NCBI RefSeq assembly: GCF_000525995.1
Contig: NZ_AODL01000002.1
Coordinates: 1 to 64,000, forward strand
Source of the DNA: Paenilisteria riparia FSL S10-1204
GTDB taxonomy: Bacteria; Bacillota; Bacilli; Lactobacillales; Listeriaceae
Direction of reading: 5' to 3'
Length of the DNA stretch: 64,000 nucleotides
The translations under genes were made by a program, and so were the position numbers. The notes under the pieces were generated by a model, which was given only the letters and a program-made list of their open reading frames with translations, had not been told where the DNA came from and made no database searches. Numbering within the stretch: position 1 is the first letter of the stretch; each line of letters opens with the position of its first letter. Positions 38,592 to 48,000 of this stretch are shown piece after piece.

Positions 38592-39313
38592 TGACAAAAG
38601 TAACAGTTTGGAATGAATTTCTTCATGAGAAGGAGAGCGAAGAGGTTGCCACGATTTACCCGGATGGGATTCATGGTCAAATTGCTAAATTCTTGACGGC
38701 ATCGGGTCTTGATGTGAAAACAGCGACGCTAGATGAGCCGGAACATGGACTCACAGAAGCAGTTTTGGCAGAGACAGATGTTCTTGTTTGGTGGGGTCAT
38801 ATGGCCCACGATGCAGTAGATGATGCTATTGTTAATCGGGTGCATAAACGAATTTTGGAAGGCATGGGTTTGGTTGTTTTGCATTCGGGGCATATGTCAA
38901 AAATTTTCATGAAACTGATGGGTACGAGTTGTGACTTGAAGTGGCGTGAAGCGGATGAGAAGGAGCGGCTGTGGGTTGTGGCGCCGAATCATCCGATTAC
39001 AGATGGCATTGCGGAATATATAGAATTGGAAAAAGAAGAAATGTACGGTGAACACTTCGATATCCCGGCACCCGAAGAATTGATTTTCATTAGCTGGTTT
39101 GAAGGAGGGCACGTATTCCGCAGTGGCGCAACGTATAAACGCGGAAACGGCAAGATTTTCTACTTCCAGCCAGGCCATGAAACATACCCGACGTACCATA
39201 ACGAAGCGATTCAAAAAGTAATTACGAACGGTGTCAATTGGTGTGCGCCAACGTCTTGGACATACCCTAAATATGGACATGCGGAAGCCCTAGAAAAGAT
39301 CGGAGGAAAATAA
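38591..39313 (+). CDS. ThuA domain-containing protein
   Basis: 240 residues with the ThuA (trehalose-utilisation) fold related to class I glutamine amidotransferases: [29 protein letters not shown] and [18 protein letters not shown] are characteristic. The amidotransferase Cys is absent. ThuA proteins act in oxidation routes of disaccharides such as trehalose via 3-keto sugars (established for rhizobia), which suits the dehydrogenase-rich context here. Confidence 0.9.
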   Translation: MTKVTVWNEFLHEKESEEVATIYPDGIHGQIAKFLTASGLDVKTATLDEPEHGLTEAVLAETDVLVWWGHMAHDAVDDAIVNRVHKRILEGMGLVVLHSGHMSKIFMKLMGTSCDLKWREADEKERLWVVAPNHPITDGIAEYIELEKEEMYGEHFDIPAPEELIFISWFEGGHVFRSGATYKRGNGKIFYFQPGHETYPTYHNEAIQKVITNGVNWCAPTSWTYPKYGHAEALEKIGGK

Positions 39314-39314
39314 G

Positions 39315-40283
39315 ATGAGATTAGGTGTTTTTACCCCGTTATTTGCAAATTTAAGTTTGGAAGAAATGTTGGACAAAGTAGCAGCAGCAGGTCTTGGCGC
39401 AGTAGAAATTGGAACAGGTGGAAATCCTGGCAACCATCATTGCCCAACCGACGAACTACTTGAAAGTGAAGACGCACGCTTGGCTTATTTGAAGAAATTT
39501 GAAGATCGTGGCTTGATTATTAGTGCGTTTAGTTGCCATGATAATCCGATTTCGCCAGATCCAGAAGAAGCAAAAGCTTCCGATGAAATTTTGCGAAAAA
39601 CGATTCGATTGGCTTCTATGATGGGTGTTCCAGTCGTTAATACGTTCTCAGGGACAGCGGGTGACAGTGAAGATGCGAAAGCTCCGAACTGGCCAGTAGC
39701 GCCTTGGCCGAACGTATATAGCGACATCAAGAAATGGCAATGGGAAGAAAAACTGATTCCATATTGGAAAGAAATTGGTCATTTAGCAGAAGAATACGAT
39801 GTCAAAATTGGTATCGAGCTTCATGGTGGTTTCTTAGTTCACACGCCACATACATTACTAGCGTTACGCGCGGCGACAAGCCCAGCCATTGGCGCAAATC
39901 TTGACCCGAGTCACTTATGGTGGCAAGGAATTGATCCAGTTGGCGCGATTAAAATTCTCGGAAAAGAAGGAGCAATCCACCATTTTCACGCCAAAGACAC
40001 GTATTTAGATCAAGACAATATTAATCGTTACGGCTTGCTAGACATGCAGCCATATGGCGACGTACAAACACGAGCATGGACTTTCCGCTCTGTTGGATGC
40101 GGTCATGATGTGAAAGAATGGTCCGATATGATGAGTGCATTACGCACGTATGGCTATGACTACGTTGTCAGTATTGAGCATGAAGATCCATTAATGTCTA
40201 TCGACGAAGGATTCCAACGCGCCGTGACGAATTTACAAAGTATTTTAATCAAAGATGAACCGCTAGACATTTGGTGGGTCTAG
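39315..40283 (+). CDS. Sugar phosphate isomerase/epimerase
   Basis: 322-residue xylose-isomerase-like TIM barrel. Metal-site stretches: GIELHGGFLVHTP, GANLDPSHLWWQG, HHFHAKDT and VSIEHEDP. Larger than the first isomerase and close to the group found beside Gfo/Idh enzymes in cyclitol or keto-sugar clusters. One base after the ThuA stop; GGAGGA precedes its ATG. Confidence 0.9.
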   Translation: MRLGVFTPLFANLSLEEMLDKVAAAGLGAVEIGTGGNPGNHHCPTDELLESEDARLAYLKKFEDRGLIISAFSCHDNPISPDPEEAKASDEILRKTIRLASMMGVPVVNTFSGTAGDSEDAKAPNWPVAPWPNVYSDIKKWQWEEKLIPYWKEIGHLAEEYDVKIGIELHGGFLVHTPHTLLALRAATSPAIGANLDPSHLWWQGIDPVGAIKILGKEGAIHHFHAKDTYLDQDNINRYGLLDMQPYGDVQTRAWTFRSVGCGHDVKEWSDMMSALRTYGYDYVVSIEHEDPLMSIDEGFQRAVTNLQSILIKDEPLDIWWV

Positions 40284-40299
40284 GGAAAGGTTGATAGAA

Positions 40300-41349
40300 A
40301 TGAAAAACCTAGTTATTGTTGGTTTTGGCGGTATGGGAACGTATCACGTGGAGCTAGTTGGCGCAGCAGAAGGCATCACCGTTACTGGTGTGTATGACAT
40401 TGCCGAAGCCCGGTTACAAGTTGCTAAAGAAAAAGGCTTGCAGACCTATCCGAGTTTTGAAGCCGTTTTGGCTGATGAAGCGGTAGACGCAGTACTGGTT
40501 GCAACCCCAAACGATAGCCATAAAGACCTTGCGATTCAGGCCCTAGAAGCTGGGAAAAACGTCGTTTGCGAAAAACCAGTCACGATTACAAGCGCAGATT
40601 TAGAAGCGATTTTAGACGTGGCAAAAAAAGAAAACAAGACATTCATGGTACACCAGAACCGCCGTTGGGATAGCGATTTCCTCATTGTCCGCGATATGGT
40701 ACAAAAAGAAGCGCAAATCGGCAATGTTTTTCACGTTGAATCCCGCGTTCAAGGAGCAAACGGAATTCCCGGTGATTGGCGTCATTTGAAAGCACAAGGT
40801 GGCGGAATGCTACTCGATTGGGGAGTTCATTTGCTGGATCAGCTTTTATTCATGACAGACAGCCAAATAAAGACCGTATCTGCGAATCTCAGTTTCATTC
40901 TTGGTGACGAGGTCGATGACGGTTTTACAAGCTTCATCACTTTTGAAAATGGCACTACAGCCTTAATCGAAGTAGGAACGACGAACTATGTGAAACTACC
41001 GCGTTGGTATGTCAAAGGTACAGAAGGCACAGCGGTCATCCAAGATTGGGATTTAAGCGGCGAAATCATCGCACCAGACCGCACCGTCGCAAAAGTAGAA
41101 CCAAAGCCAATTCAAGCCGGTCAAGGTCTTACCAAAACAATGGCGCCACCATCCGAAGAATCGACAACAAGAAGCCCAATTGTGCAAGTAGCCCCAGATA
41201 TGGCAGGTTTTTACGATAATTTTGCAGCAGTTCTAAATCACACAGCAGAACCTATCGTCAAAAACGAAGAAGTTCACCGTGTATTACGCCTAATTGAGGC
41301 TATTTTTGAAGCAGGTGAAGAAGGTAAAGTAGTCTATTTTAACGAATAA
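40300..41349 (+). CDS. Gfo/Idh/MocA family oxidoreductase
   Basis: 349 residues, second dehydrogenase of the operon. Nucleotide-binding GFGGMGTYHVELV, EKPVTIT with catalytic Lys, GMLLDWGVHLLDQLLFM sugar domain. TTG 40291 is in frame; the GGGAAAGG ribosome site favours ATG 40300. Two different dehydrogenases in one operon would allow oxidation at one carbon and reduction after isomerisation, i.e. net epimerisation or cleavage of a keto sugar. Confidence 0.92.
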   Translation: MKNLVIVGFGGMGTYHVELVGAAEGITVTGVYDIAEARLQVAKEKGLQTYPSFEAVLADEAVDAVLVATPNDSHKDLAIQALEAGKNVVCEKPVTITSADLEAILDVAKKENKTFMVHQNRRWDSDFLIVRDMVQKEAQIGNVFHVESRVQGANGIPGDWRHLKAQGGGMLLDWGVHLLDQLLFMTDSQIKTVSANLSFILGDEVDDGFTSFITFENGTTALIEVGTTNYVKLPRWYVKGTEGTAVIQDWDLSGEIIAPDRTVAKVEPKPIQAGQGLTKTMAPPSEESTTRSPIVQVAPDMAGFYDNFAAVLNHTAEPIVKNEEVHRVLRLIEAIFEAGEEGKVVYFNE

Positions 41350-41380
41350 ATAAAAAAGAGCGCTGGGAATAGCTAAATAT

Positions 41381-41425
41381 GAACTGCTCCCTGTCTACTT
41401 GACAGGGAGCAGTTCAGTTTGCTTT
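41381..41425 (+). terminator. Terminator of the sugar oxidoreductase operon
   Basis: Perfect 15-base stem (41381-41395 with 41401-41415, core CTGCTCCCTGTC) and a five-base loop, followed by T-rich sequence; it may serve the convergent feo operon too. Confidence 0.9.
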
Positions 41426-41442
41426 TATGCAGGCTATCTTTT

Positions 41443-41580
41443 TTATTGTTGCGTTTCGTGATCGCAAGACTTTTCTAACTCACAGCCGCCACATTTGCCT
41501 TGTTTACTTTTACGAATGTATGTAACGAGGGCATAGGCTGCATAGCCAAAAATTAGTCCGCCGATAATGAAATTTACCAA
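41443..41580 (-). CDS. FeoB-associated Cys-rich membrane protein
   Basis: 45 residues: one transmembrane helix (VNFIIGGLIFGYAAYALV) and a Cys-rich tail GKCGGCELEKSC. Small proteins of this type end feo operons in Firmicutes and may assist iron delivery. It starts with TTG 41580, nine bases after AAGGAGG; no ATG is available at this position. Too short for routine gene calls but well supported by context. Confidence 0.85.
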   Translation of the reverse strand: MVNFIIGGLIFGYAAYALVTYIRKSKQGKCGGCELEKSCDHETQQ

Positions 41581-41594
41581 ATCAAGCGCCTCCT

Positions 41595-43581
41595 TTATAT
41601 AAATAATGAACCGATTTGATAGACGAGTAAGGTTATTACATATGCTGTCACGAGGGGATAAACGACTGAAAACGCCGTCCACTTAAACGACAGAACTTCT
41701 TTTCGAATGGCAGCGACCGTTGCCAAGCACGGAATGTACAGCAAAATAAACAACATAAAACAATAAGCAGAAAGCGGCGTATAATGCGTACTAACGACAG
41801 CGGCGAGCGTACTTTCTTTCACTGAATAAATAATCGACATCGTTGAAATGATGACTTCTTTCGCCAAAAACCCCGGAATCAATGTCGCGCCAGCTTGCCA
41901 AGTCCCAAAGCCGAGTGGCGCTAAAATCGGAGCAATAAAGCCACCGATCATAGCAAGGAAACTCTCACCCATCGGAACATTAATACCCGCAGGACCGGTA
42001 TAATTAAGCAACCAAATAATCACAGAACCGGCAAAAATAAATGTCCCAGCTTTGCGCAAAAATCCTTTTCCTTTTTCCCATGTGCTACGCCACAAAGTTC
42101 GCAATGACGGCGCGCGATAAGGCGGAAGCTCAATAATAAAAACCGAGTTTTCCTTTTTAAGCAAAGTCATGGATAAAATTTTTGTTACGAGTAGTGCTAG
42201 GACAATACCAATAAGATAAAAAGACAGGACAATAAGCGCCTGATTATGTGGGAAGAAAACACCTGCAAAAAGCGCGTATACTGGCAATCGTGCAGAGCAA
42301 GACATAAATGGTGTCACCAGAATGGTCAATGTTCGCTCTTTTGACTCTTCAATCGACCGTGCTGCCATGATTCCAGGCACATTACAACCAAATCCGATAA
42401 TCATTGGAATAAACGCCTTCCCATTGAGTCCAAAGAATTCCATCACCCGGTCCATCACGACTGCAATACGTGCCATGTAACCCGAATCTTCCAATAGCGA
42501 AATAAAGAAAAATAATACCAAAATCTGCGGAACAAAGACGAGTACACCACCAACTCCTGCAATAACTCCATTCACAACTAAATCAATAATAAATTGTGAG
42601 GCACCGATATAGGTTAGCCCGGTAGTGACCCAATCCGATAATGCCCCGCCAAAAAAAGCCATCCAGCATATCCGAAAGTGGCACGCCAATCCAAGTAAAC
42701 GTTACCTGAAAAATCAAGTACATCACGCATAAAAATAATGGAATTCCCAGCCACGGATGCGTGAAAATGCGGTCAAGTTTATCCGAAAGCGGCATATTAT
42801 GTTGCTTTGTATATTCCACCGATTGCAGACAAAGATCTTCGATAAAAGCCTCTCGTACCGTATGAAAATACTGGGATAATGGAACAGACAATTTTTTGGC
42901 CAAAGCCTCTCGAATCGCAAGCGCTTCATCTAAAATACCATGCTGCATTAAATACGGCTGAATCGCTTCATTCCCACTTAAAAACTGAACGCTAAACCAT
43001 CGTTTTTGCTTGGCAGGTACAAATGCAATCCATTTTGAAAACACGGCAATAGCTTCTTCCACATCCGTACCATAAGGCAAAACAAGCCCGCGCGCTGGCG
43101 CCACCTGATCTTCTGTAATTGCCCTCAACACATCGTCTGCACCTTTGCCAGTTCTCGCAACAACAGGCAACACTGGAATGCGAAGCTTGCGCGCAATCGC
43201 AGGAATATTAATCCGCACACCACGACCAGCGGCCACATCCACCATATTCAGTCCCATCACAACAGGCGCCCCGTATTCTAACAACTGAATCGTCAGCTGC
43301 AAATTCCGCTCAATTTGCGAGGCATCGACAATATTCAAAATCGCATCAAAAGACTCTTCCAACAAAAAACGAGTCACAACCGTCTCATCACGAGAAATAG
43401 GACTCAAATCATAAATACCAGGCAAATCAATCAATTTTCCAGCATTTTTGCGAAGTGTTCCTAATTTTTTCTCAACTGTCACACCGCTCCAATTCCCAAC
43501 GGTTTCATAAGAGCCAGTGAGCGCGTTAAAAAGCGATGTTTTTCCTGTATTTGGGTTTCCGAGTAAACAAACCGTTGTCAT
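41595..43581 (-). pseudogene. feoB: Ferrous iron transporter FeoB, split by a +1 frameshift
   Basis: GTP-gated Fe(II) transporter. N-terminal G domain with G1 GNPNTGKTS, G3 DLPGIYDLSP and NMVD, a helical middle region, then Gate domains with many helices and [11 protein letters not shown] and [11 protein letters not shown] segments. Reading breaks after about residue 308: the frame ends in [16 protein letters not shown], but in the next frame it runs on as [20 protein letters not shown] to 41595. One extra T in the T7 run (A7 at 42651-42657 on the plus strand) explains it. Otherwise complete, start overlapping the feoA stop (ATGA). Confidence 0.92.
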
Positions 43582-43811
43582 TGCATTTCTACCTTGATGG
43601 TACACGCATCACAGTTTCGGATGCTAATGTACTGCCCTTTCGTCTCAAATGTACAAGGCCCGCCAAATAAGCCTTTTTGTTTGATACAAACTTCACAACC
43701 CGCTTTACAACCAAGCGCTAAAAGCCGTTTTTCAAGCATTGGGTTCGTTACATCTAGCTTGGTGATGGTCGCCAATTCCCCGATGGCCACTTCATTTAGC
43801 TGTTTTTCCAT
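43578..43811 (-). CDS. feoA: Ferrous iron transport protein A
   Basis: 77-residue SH3-like FeoA domain (AIGELATITKLDVTNPMLEKRL and the YISIRNCDACTIKV strands), a partner of FeoB in Fe(II) uptake under low oxygen. Cys-rich compared with the family norm (five Cys). Overlaps feoB by the ATGA junction. Transcribed from a Fur-controlled promoter. Confidence 0.93.
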   Translation of the reverse strand: MEKQLNEVAIGELATITKLDVTNPMLEKRLLALGCKAGCEVCIKQKGLFGGPCTFETKGQYISIRNCDACTIKVEMQ

Positions 43812-43831
43812 GCGTAAAGCCTCCGTTCTTA

Positions 43832-43859
43832 TGTATAATGATTCTCATTCTCATTGTAA
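43832..43859 (-). promoter_or_regulatory. Fur box and promoter of feoAB
   Basis: On the minus strand TTACAA (43854-43859) and TATACA (43832-43837), 16 bases apart; the spacer is filled with AATGAGAATGAGAATCATT, overlapping hexamers of the Fur consensus. Iron-loaded Fur would cover the promoter. Confidence 0.8.
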
Positions 43860-43966
43860 CACAAATCTTCACACCCGAAAAGCAAAATCCTACAACCCGA
43901 TTGTCAGAACGCAAATGAACCGTTAGAATAGGGTGTAGAAGAAACGAGGGGGAGACGCGAAAAATA

Positions 43967-44686
43967 ATGAGACTAGATAAATTACTAGCCAATAGCGGTT
44001 TCGGCAGCCGCACTGAAGTCAAGCAATTATTGAAAACAGGTGCTGTCACAGTCAACGATGTTCGCAAAAAAGAAGCCAAATTCCAAGTCAATGAAAACAC
44101 AGATTGCATCGAAGTTCATGGCGAACCCGTACACTACGAAGAGTTTATATACCTCATGTTGAATAAACCGCCTGGCGTTGTTAGTGCCACAGAAGATAAT
44201 TGGGACGAGACGGTCATTGACTTGTTAGAACCCCAAGATCGCGCGAAAAAAGTTTTCCCAGTAGGGCGTTTGGATAAAGATACAGAAGGTTTGCTGCTCA
44301 TTACAAACGACGGTGTGCTGGCTCATGATTTATTATCTCCGAAGAAACACGTAGACAAGACATATTTTGCTAAAATTGAAGGGATAGTAACAAACGAAGA
44401 CATCGCAATTTTTCAAGAAGGTGTGACGATTTCGGATAATTATACATGCAAACCCGCGAGATTAGTTATTTTAAAAGCAGAAAATGGGGCATCAGAAATT
44501 GAAATCACGATTCAAGAAGGGAAGTTTCACCAAGTTAAGCGGATGTTTGAAGCTGTTGATAAGAAGGTAATCTATTTGAAACGGCTACAAATGGGGCCGA
44601 TTACGCTTGACGAGACACTTGAATTAGGCGAATACCGCGCGTTAACCAGTGAGGAACTAGACAAGCTAATGAATATAGGAGGATAA
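43967..44686 (+). CDS. 16S rRNA pseudouridine synthase (RsuA/RluB family)
   Basis: 239 residues: an N-terminal S4 RNA-binding domain (MRLDKLLANSGFGSRTEVKQLL) and a catalytic domain with the family motif GRLDKDTEGLLLITNDG, whose Asp attacks the uridine. Length and the lack of a basic tail fit RsuA-type enzymes (16S U516) rather than RluB. Separate transcription unit after the feo promoter region. Confidence 0.9.
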   Translation: MRLDKLLANSGFGSRTEVKQLLKTGAVTVNDVRKKEAKFQVNENTDCIEVHGEPVHYEEFIYLMLNKPPGVVSATEDNWDETVIDLLEPQDRAKKVFPVGRLDKDTEGLLLITNDGVLAHDLLSPKKHVDKTYFAKIEGIVTNEDIAIFQEGVTISDNYTCKPARLVILKAENGASEIEITIQEGKFHQVKRMFEAVDKKVIYLKRLQMGPITLDETLELGEYRALTSEELDKLMNIGG

Positions 44687-44877
44687 ACTGTACTATTTTT
44701 TTTAGTATTCCTGTATTACTATTTTAGTAGAATGTTACAAAGCTACTACCTTACTTGTACTAATACAAAATGAGAATTTTTAAAACTGTTATAACTGATT
44801 TGAAATACTATTCAAGTACAGATTTTCGTAGTAGAATGTAGGTAGTATATTATTATCCATTGGAGGAAAAAGAAACT
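44687..44877. promoter_or_regulatory. pta upstream region with repeated TACTA/TAGTA half-sites
   Basis: Contains TACTATTTTAGTA (44717-44729), TTGTACTAATACAA, and the direct repeat TAGTAGAATGT at 44725-44735 and 44829-44839, plus TACTACC/GGTAGTA as an inverted pair. A TAGTAT -10-like element lies at 44844-44849. Clustered operators for one regulator are suggested; the regulator is unknown. Confidence 0.4.
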
Positions 44878-45855
44878 ATGAGTGATTTATTTACAGTGTT
44901 AAAAGCGCAAGTAACGGGGAAGAATTTACGAATCGTATTACCAGAAGGTGAAGATGCGCGTATTGTTGGTGCGGCGGCGGAGCTTTTGAAAGACGGTATT
45001 GTAACGCCGATTTTATTGGGGGATAAAGAGGCCATTGCAGCAACTGCGAAGGAATTACAAGTATCATTGGACGGGATTGCGATTCACGAGCCAGCGACAG
45101 ATCCACTTTTTGATGAATTGGTAGCGGCTTTTGTAGAGCGTCGTAAAGGAAAAGCAACGGAAGAAGATGCTCGTAAGATTCTTGTAGATCCGAACTATTT
45201 TGGTACGATGTTGGTTTACACTGGCAACGCAGACGGTCTTGTAAGTGGTGCGGCGCATTCGACAGCAGATACAGTTCGCCCAGCATTGCAAATTATCAAA
45301 ACAAAACCAGGTATTTCTAAAGTAGCAGGCGCCATGATTATGGTTCGCGGTGATGAGAAATATGTTTTCAGTGACGTGGCAATCAATATTGCACCTGAAG
45401 CACAAGACTTGGCAGAAAATGCGATTGTCAGCGCTCAAACAGCTTCTGTATTTGGCATTGATCCTCGCGTAGCAATGCTTAGCTTCTCAACAAAAGGTTC
45501 CGCAAAATCAGCAGAAACAGAAAAAGTTGTGGAAGCAACAACGCTCGCAAAAGAAAAAGCACCAGATTTAGTTTTGGACGGCGAGTTTCAATTTGATGCA
45601 GCGTTTGTCCCGTCTGTAGCATCCAGTAAGGCACCAGATTCTGTACTAAAAGGGGACGCAAATGTTTTCATATTCCCAAGCCTAGAAGCTGGAAATATTG
45701 GCTATAAAATTGCGCAGCGCTTAGGTAACTTTGAAGCAGTTGGCCCTATTTTACAAGGCTTGAATGCACCTGTTAATGACCTTTCACGTGGATGTAACAC
45801 GAAAGATGTATATAATTTAACGTTAATTACTGCAGCTCAAGCAGTGGCCGAATAA
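44878..45855 (+). CDS. pta: Phosphate acetyltransferase
   Basis: Converts acetyl-CoA and phosphate to acetyl phosphate, the first step of the Pta-Ack overflow route. 325 residues; VLPEGEDARIVGAA at the start, ANMLVYTGNADGLVSGAAHSTADTVRPALQ-type core (here TMLVYTGNADGLVSGAAH) and the C-terminal NVFIFPSLEAGNIGYKIAQR are diagnostic. TTG 44860 is in frame but TTGGAGGA is the ribosome site for ATG 44878. Confidence 0.96.
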   Translation: MSDLFTVLKAQVTGKNLRIVLPEGEDARIVGAAAELLKDGIVTPILLGDKEAIAATAKELQVSLDGIAIHEPATDPLFDELVAAFVERRKGKATEEDARKILVDPNYFGTMLVYTGNADGLVSGAAHSTADTVRPALQIIKTKPGISKVAGAMIMVRGDEKYVFSDVAINIAPEAQDLAENAIVSAQTASVFGIDPRVAMLSFSTKGSAKSAETEKVVEATTLAKEKAPDLVLDGEFQFDAAFVPSVASSKAPDSVLKGDANVFIFPSLEAGNIGYKIAQRLGNFEAVGPILQGLNAPVNDLSRGCNTKDVYNLTLITAAQAVAE

Positions 45856-45861
45856 AGGATA

Positions 45862-45907
45862 AAAAGTAGCGTAATGCGGAGAAATCTCCAATCATTACGC
45901 TACTTTT
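45862..45907. terminator. Bidirectional terminator between pta and pdxT
   Basis: AAAAGTAGCGTAATG (45862-45876) pairs with CATTACGCTACTTTT (45893-45907). Confidence 0.9.
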
Positions 45908-45912
45908 CTCAT

Positions 45913-46479
45913 TTATAATGTGGAAATAAATAATTCTAGCAAGCGCGTGTCTCCAGTTAATTCAGGATGAAAAGCAGTGACAAGTGTGTTTCCCTGTCTT
46001 GCCGCGACACATTTATCATCTATACTTGCTAAAACCTCGACCTTTTCGCCAATAGCAGAAATATATGGAGCACGTATAAATACTGCTGGAAAAGCTAGTC
46101 CCTCCACACCTTTTACCTCAATCATAGCCTCAAAACTATCTTTTTGTCTCCCAAACCCGTTTCGAACAACTGTCGTGTCAATCAGTTGAAGCGTCTCATC
46201 TTGACTGCCGTCAATAGCACGAGCCGTTAAAACTAAACCAGCACACGTTCCAAAAATACCTTTTCCAGATTTTGCGAAGGTTTGTACTGTTTCAAAAAGA
46301 TCATATTTTTTCATTAGTCGACGCATAGTTGTGCTTTCCCCGCCAGGTATAATCAACCCATCAAGTTGTTCTAATTGATTAGGATGTTTTACAGCGACAC
46401 CAGTAGCACCAACATTTTCAATGGCTTTTAAATGCTCTGAAACCGCACCTTGTAATGCTAAAACACCAATAGTCTTCAT
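45913..46479 (-). CDS. pdxT: Pyridoxal 5'-phosphate synthase glutaminase subunit PdxT
   Basis: 188-residue class I glutaminase that supplies ammonia to PdxS. Catalytic Cys in FGTCAGLVL, His/Glu dyad in FHPELTGD, and the PGGESTTMRRL oxyanion segment are intact. GAGGTTGG before ATG 46479 supports this start rather than 46488. Directly downstream of pdxS. Confidence 0.95.
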   Translation of the reverse strand: MKTIGVLALQGAVSEHLKAIENVGATGVAVKHPNQLEQLDGLIIPGGESTTMRRLMKKYDLFETVQTFAKSGKGIFGTCAGLVLTARAIDGSQDETLQLIDTTVVRNGFGRQKDSFEAMIEVKGVEGLAFPAVFIRAPYISAIGEKVEVLASIDDKCVAARQGNTLVTAFHPELTGDTRLLELFISTL

Positions 46480-46481
46480 GT

Positions 46482-47370
46482 TTACCAACCTCGATCTTGC
46501 ATACGATCTTCAGGATTTAGGCGAGAAATTTCAATACCTTTCATTGGTGCACCGAGTTCTTTCGACAGATTGCCAATGAGTTCGTAGTCTGTGTAGTATG
46601 TCGTTGCTTGCACGATGGCATTCGCGAATTTTGCTGGATTGTCTGATTTGAAAATACCAGAGCCGACGAACACACCATCCGCACCGAGTTCCATCATTAA
46701 CGCCGCATCAGCAGGAGTGGCAACACCACCAGCCGCAAAATTAACAACTGGCAATTTGCCAAGTGTTTTAATTTCTTTTAAAAGTTCGTACGGCGCACCC
46801 AAATTTTTTGGCTTCCGTCATCAGTTCATCATCGCTCATTGCGCTCACTTTGCGGATTTGGCTGTTTACTTGACGCATATGACGAACCGCTTCAACGATA
46901 TTTCCTGTTCCAGGTTCTCCTTTTGTACGAAGCATCGAAGCACCTTCACCGATTCTGCGGAGCGCTTCACCTAAATCACGACAACCACATACGAATGGTA
47001 CGGTAAAATCGCTTTTTAGCAAATGAAATTCATCATCCGCAGGCGTTAAAACTTCACTTTCATCGATATAATCGACGCCCATCGCTTCTAGGACACGAGC
47101 TTCCGTGATGTGCCCGATACGCGCTTTAGCCATAACTGGAATAGAAACCGCGTTCATTACTTCCTCGACAATACGGGGATCAGCCATACGAGCAACCCCG
47201 CCAGCCGCCCGAATATCAGAAGGCACCCGTTCCAAAGCCATTACGGCAACAGCCCCAGCTTCTTCCGCAATTTTGGCCTGTTCCGCATTGATAACGTCCA
47301 TAATCACGCCACCCTTTTGCATTTGCGCCATCCCACGCTTAACGACCTCACTACCAACTTGTTTTTCCAT
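46482..47370 (-). pseudogene. pdxS: Pyridoxal 5'-phosphate synthase lyase subunit PdxS, split by a +1 frameshift
   Basis: Builds PLP from ribose 5-phosphate, glyceraldehyde 3-phosphate and ammonia in a dodecameric TIM-barrel complex. Active-site lysines are in [11 protein letters not shown] and [10 protein letters not shown]. The first frame breaks at [12 protein letters not shown]; removing one base from the A6 run (T6 at 46804-46809 on the plus strand) gives [15 protein letters not shown] and a complete 295-residue PdxS, the normal length. Since PLP synthesis is a core function and the rest is perfect, an assembly indel is likely. Confidence 0.93.
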
Positions 47371-47430
47371 TTAAAATTCCTCCTTCATATGTAAAACTTC
47401 TGCTTTGGCATTCTGTAAATTCTATGTTAA

Positions 47431-47459
47431 GCTATAACCACTTTTTAAGAAACGTCCAA
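47431..47459 (-). promoter_or_regulatory. Promoter of pdxST
   Basis: On the minus strand TTGGAC (47454-47459), 17-base spacer, TATAGC (47431-47436), about 60 bases before pdxS. PdxR is the expected activator. Confidence 0.6.
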
Positions 47460-47487
47460 TTGGAGGGAGAAAAGGTGGTCCAATTAT

Positions 47488-47604
47488 GAAAAGCTGAAAC
47501 AGCCCGTTAGCCCTGAAAGGAACTGGAGCGGTCGTAGAAAAAGTCCTCTTTTGACTTTTTTGGAGAGCGTGAAGTTCCCGAAGGGCTGGCTGTTGAAGCT
47601 GGAT
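47488..47604. repeat. Structured repeat element, copy B1
   Basis: Nested stems: AGCT (47492-47495/47597-47600), ACAGCC/GGCTGT (47499-47504/47588-47593), left bulge CGTT, AGCCCT/AGGGCT (47509-47514/47582-47587), internal loop GAAAG/CCGA, GGAACT/AGTTCC (47519-47524/47573-47578) and an inner AAAAAGTC/GACTTTTT hairpin. Tandem with copy B2, period 123 bases. Confidence 0.75.
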
Positions 47605-47608
47605 CACA

Positions 47609-47727
47609 TGAAAAGCTGAACACGCCCGTTTAGCCCTGAAAGAGCTTGGAGCAGGCGCAGTAAAAATCCTCTCTTGATTTTTGCGGAGGCTGTGAAAGCT
47701 CCGAAGGGCTGGCTGTTGAAGCTGGAT
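47609..47727. repeat. Structured repeat element, copy B2
   Basis: Second tandem unit: ACA-GCC/GGC-TGT outer stem (one bulged C), AGCCCT (47632-47637)/AGGGCT (47705-47710), the same GAAAG/CCGA internal loop, an altered distal stem AGCTT/AAGCT and an inner AAAAATC/GATTTTT hairpin. Differences from B1 fall in pairs, keeping the fold. Confidence 0.75.
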
Positions 47728-48000
47728 CGCGAAACAAGAATGAGAGACGGTAGACATCGAATTTCTTAAAAACATGATTACCAGACATAGAAAAACCACC
47801 ACCCCCAGAACAAGTAACCAAACCAAAAAAATTTGGCAACAAACCAATTTAAGTAGGGAGCATTCTTCCAAAAGGTCCAAACATTGTTTTGCGTCATAAG
47901 AACCGCTGAAGGATTACATTCTCGTTTCACTCTAATACATATTGAAGCTCTAATTCAGAAAGTACGCTTCGTAATAGCTTCAACAAAGGAGGCAAAACCC

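Noticed and set aside
47488..47727. CRISPR array or riboswitch for the 123-base tandem repeat
   Set aside because: Only two units with no spacers, and no match to riboswitch motifs I know; reported as a structured repeat instead.
47422..47880. 152-residue minus-strand ORF and a 70-residue companion between pdxS and pdxR
   Set aside because: The ORFs run through the two structured repeat units, show a repeated LQQPALR segment caused by the DNA repeat, and have no ribosome site or family features.
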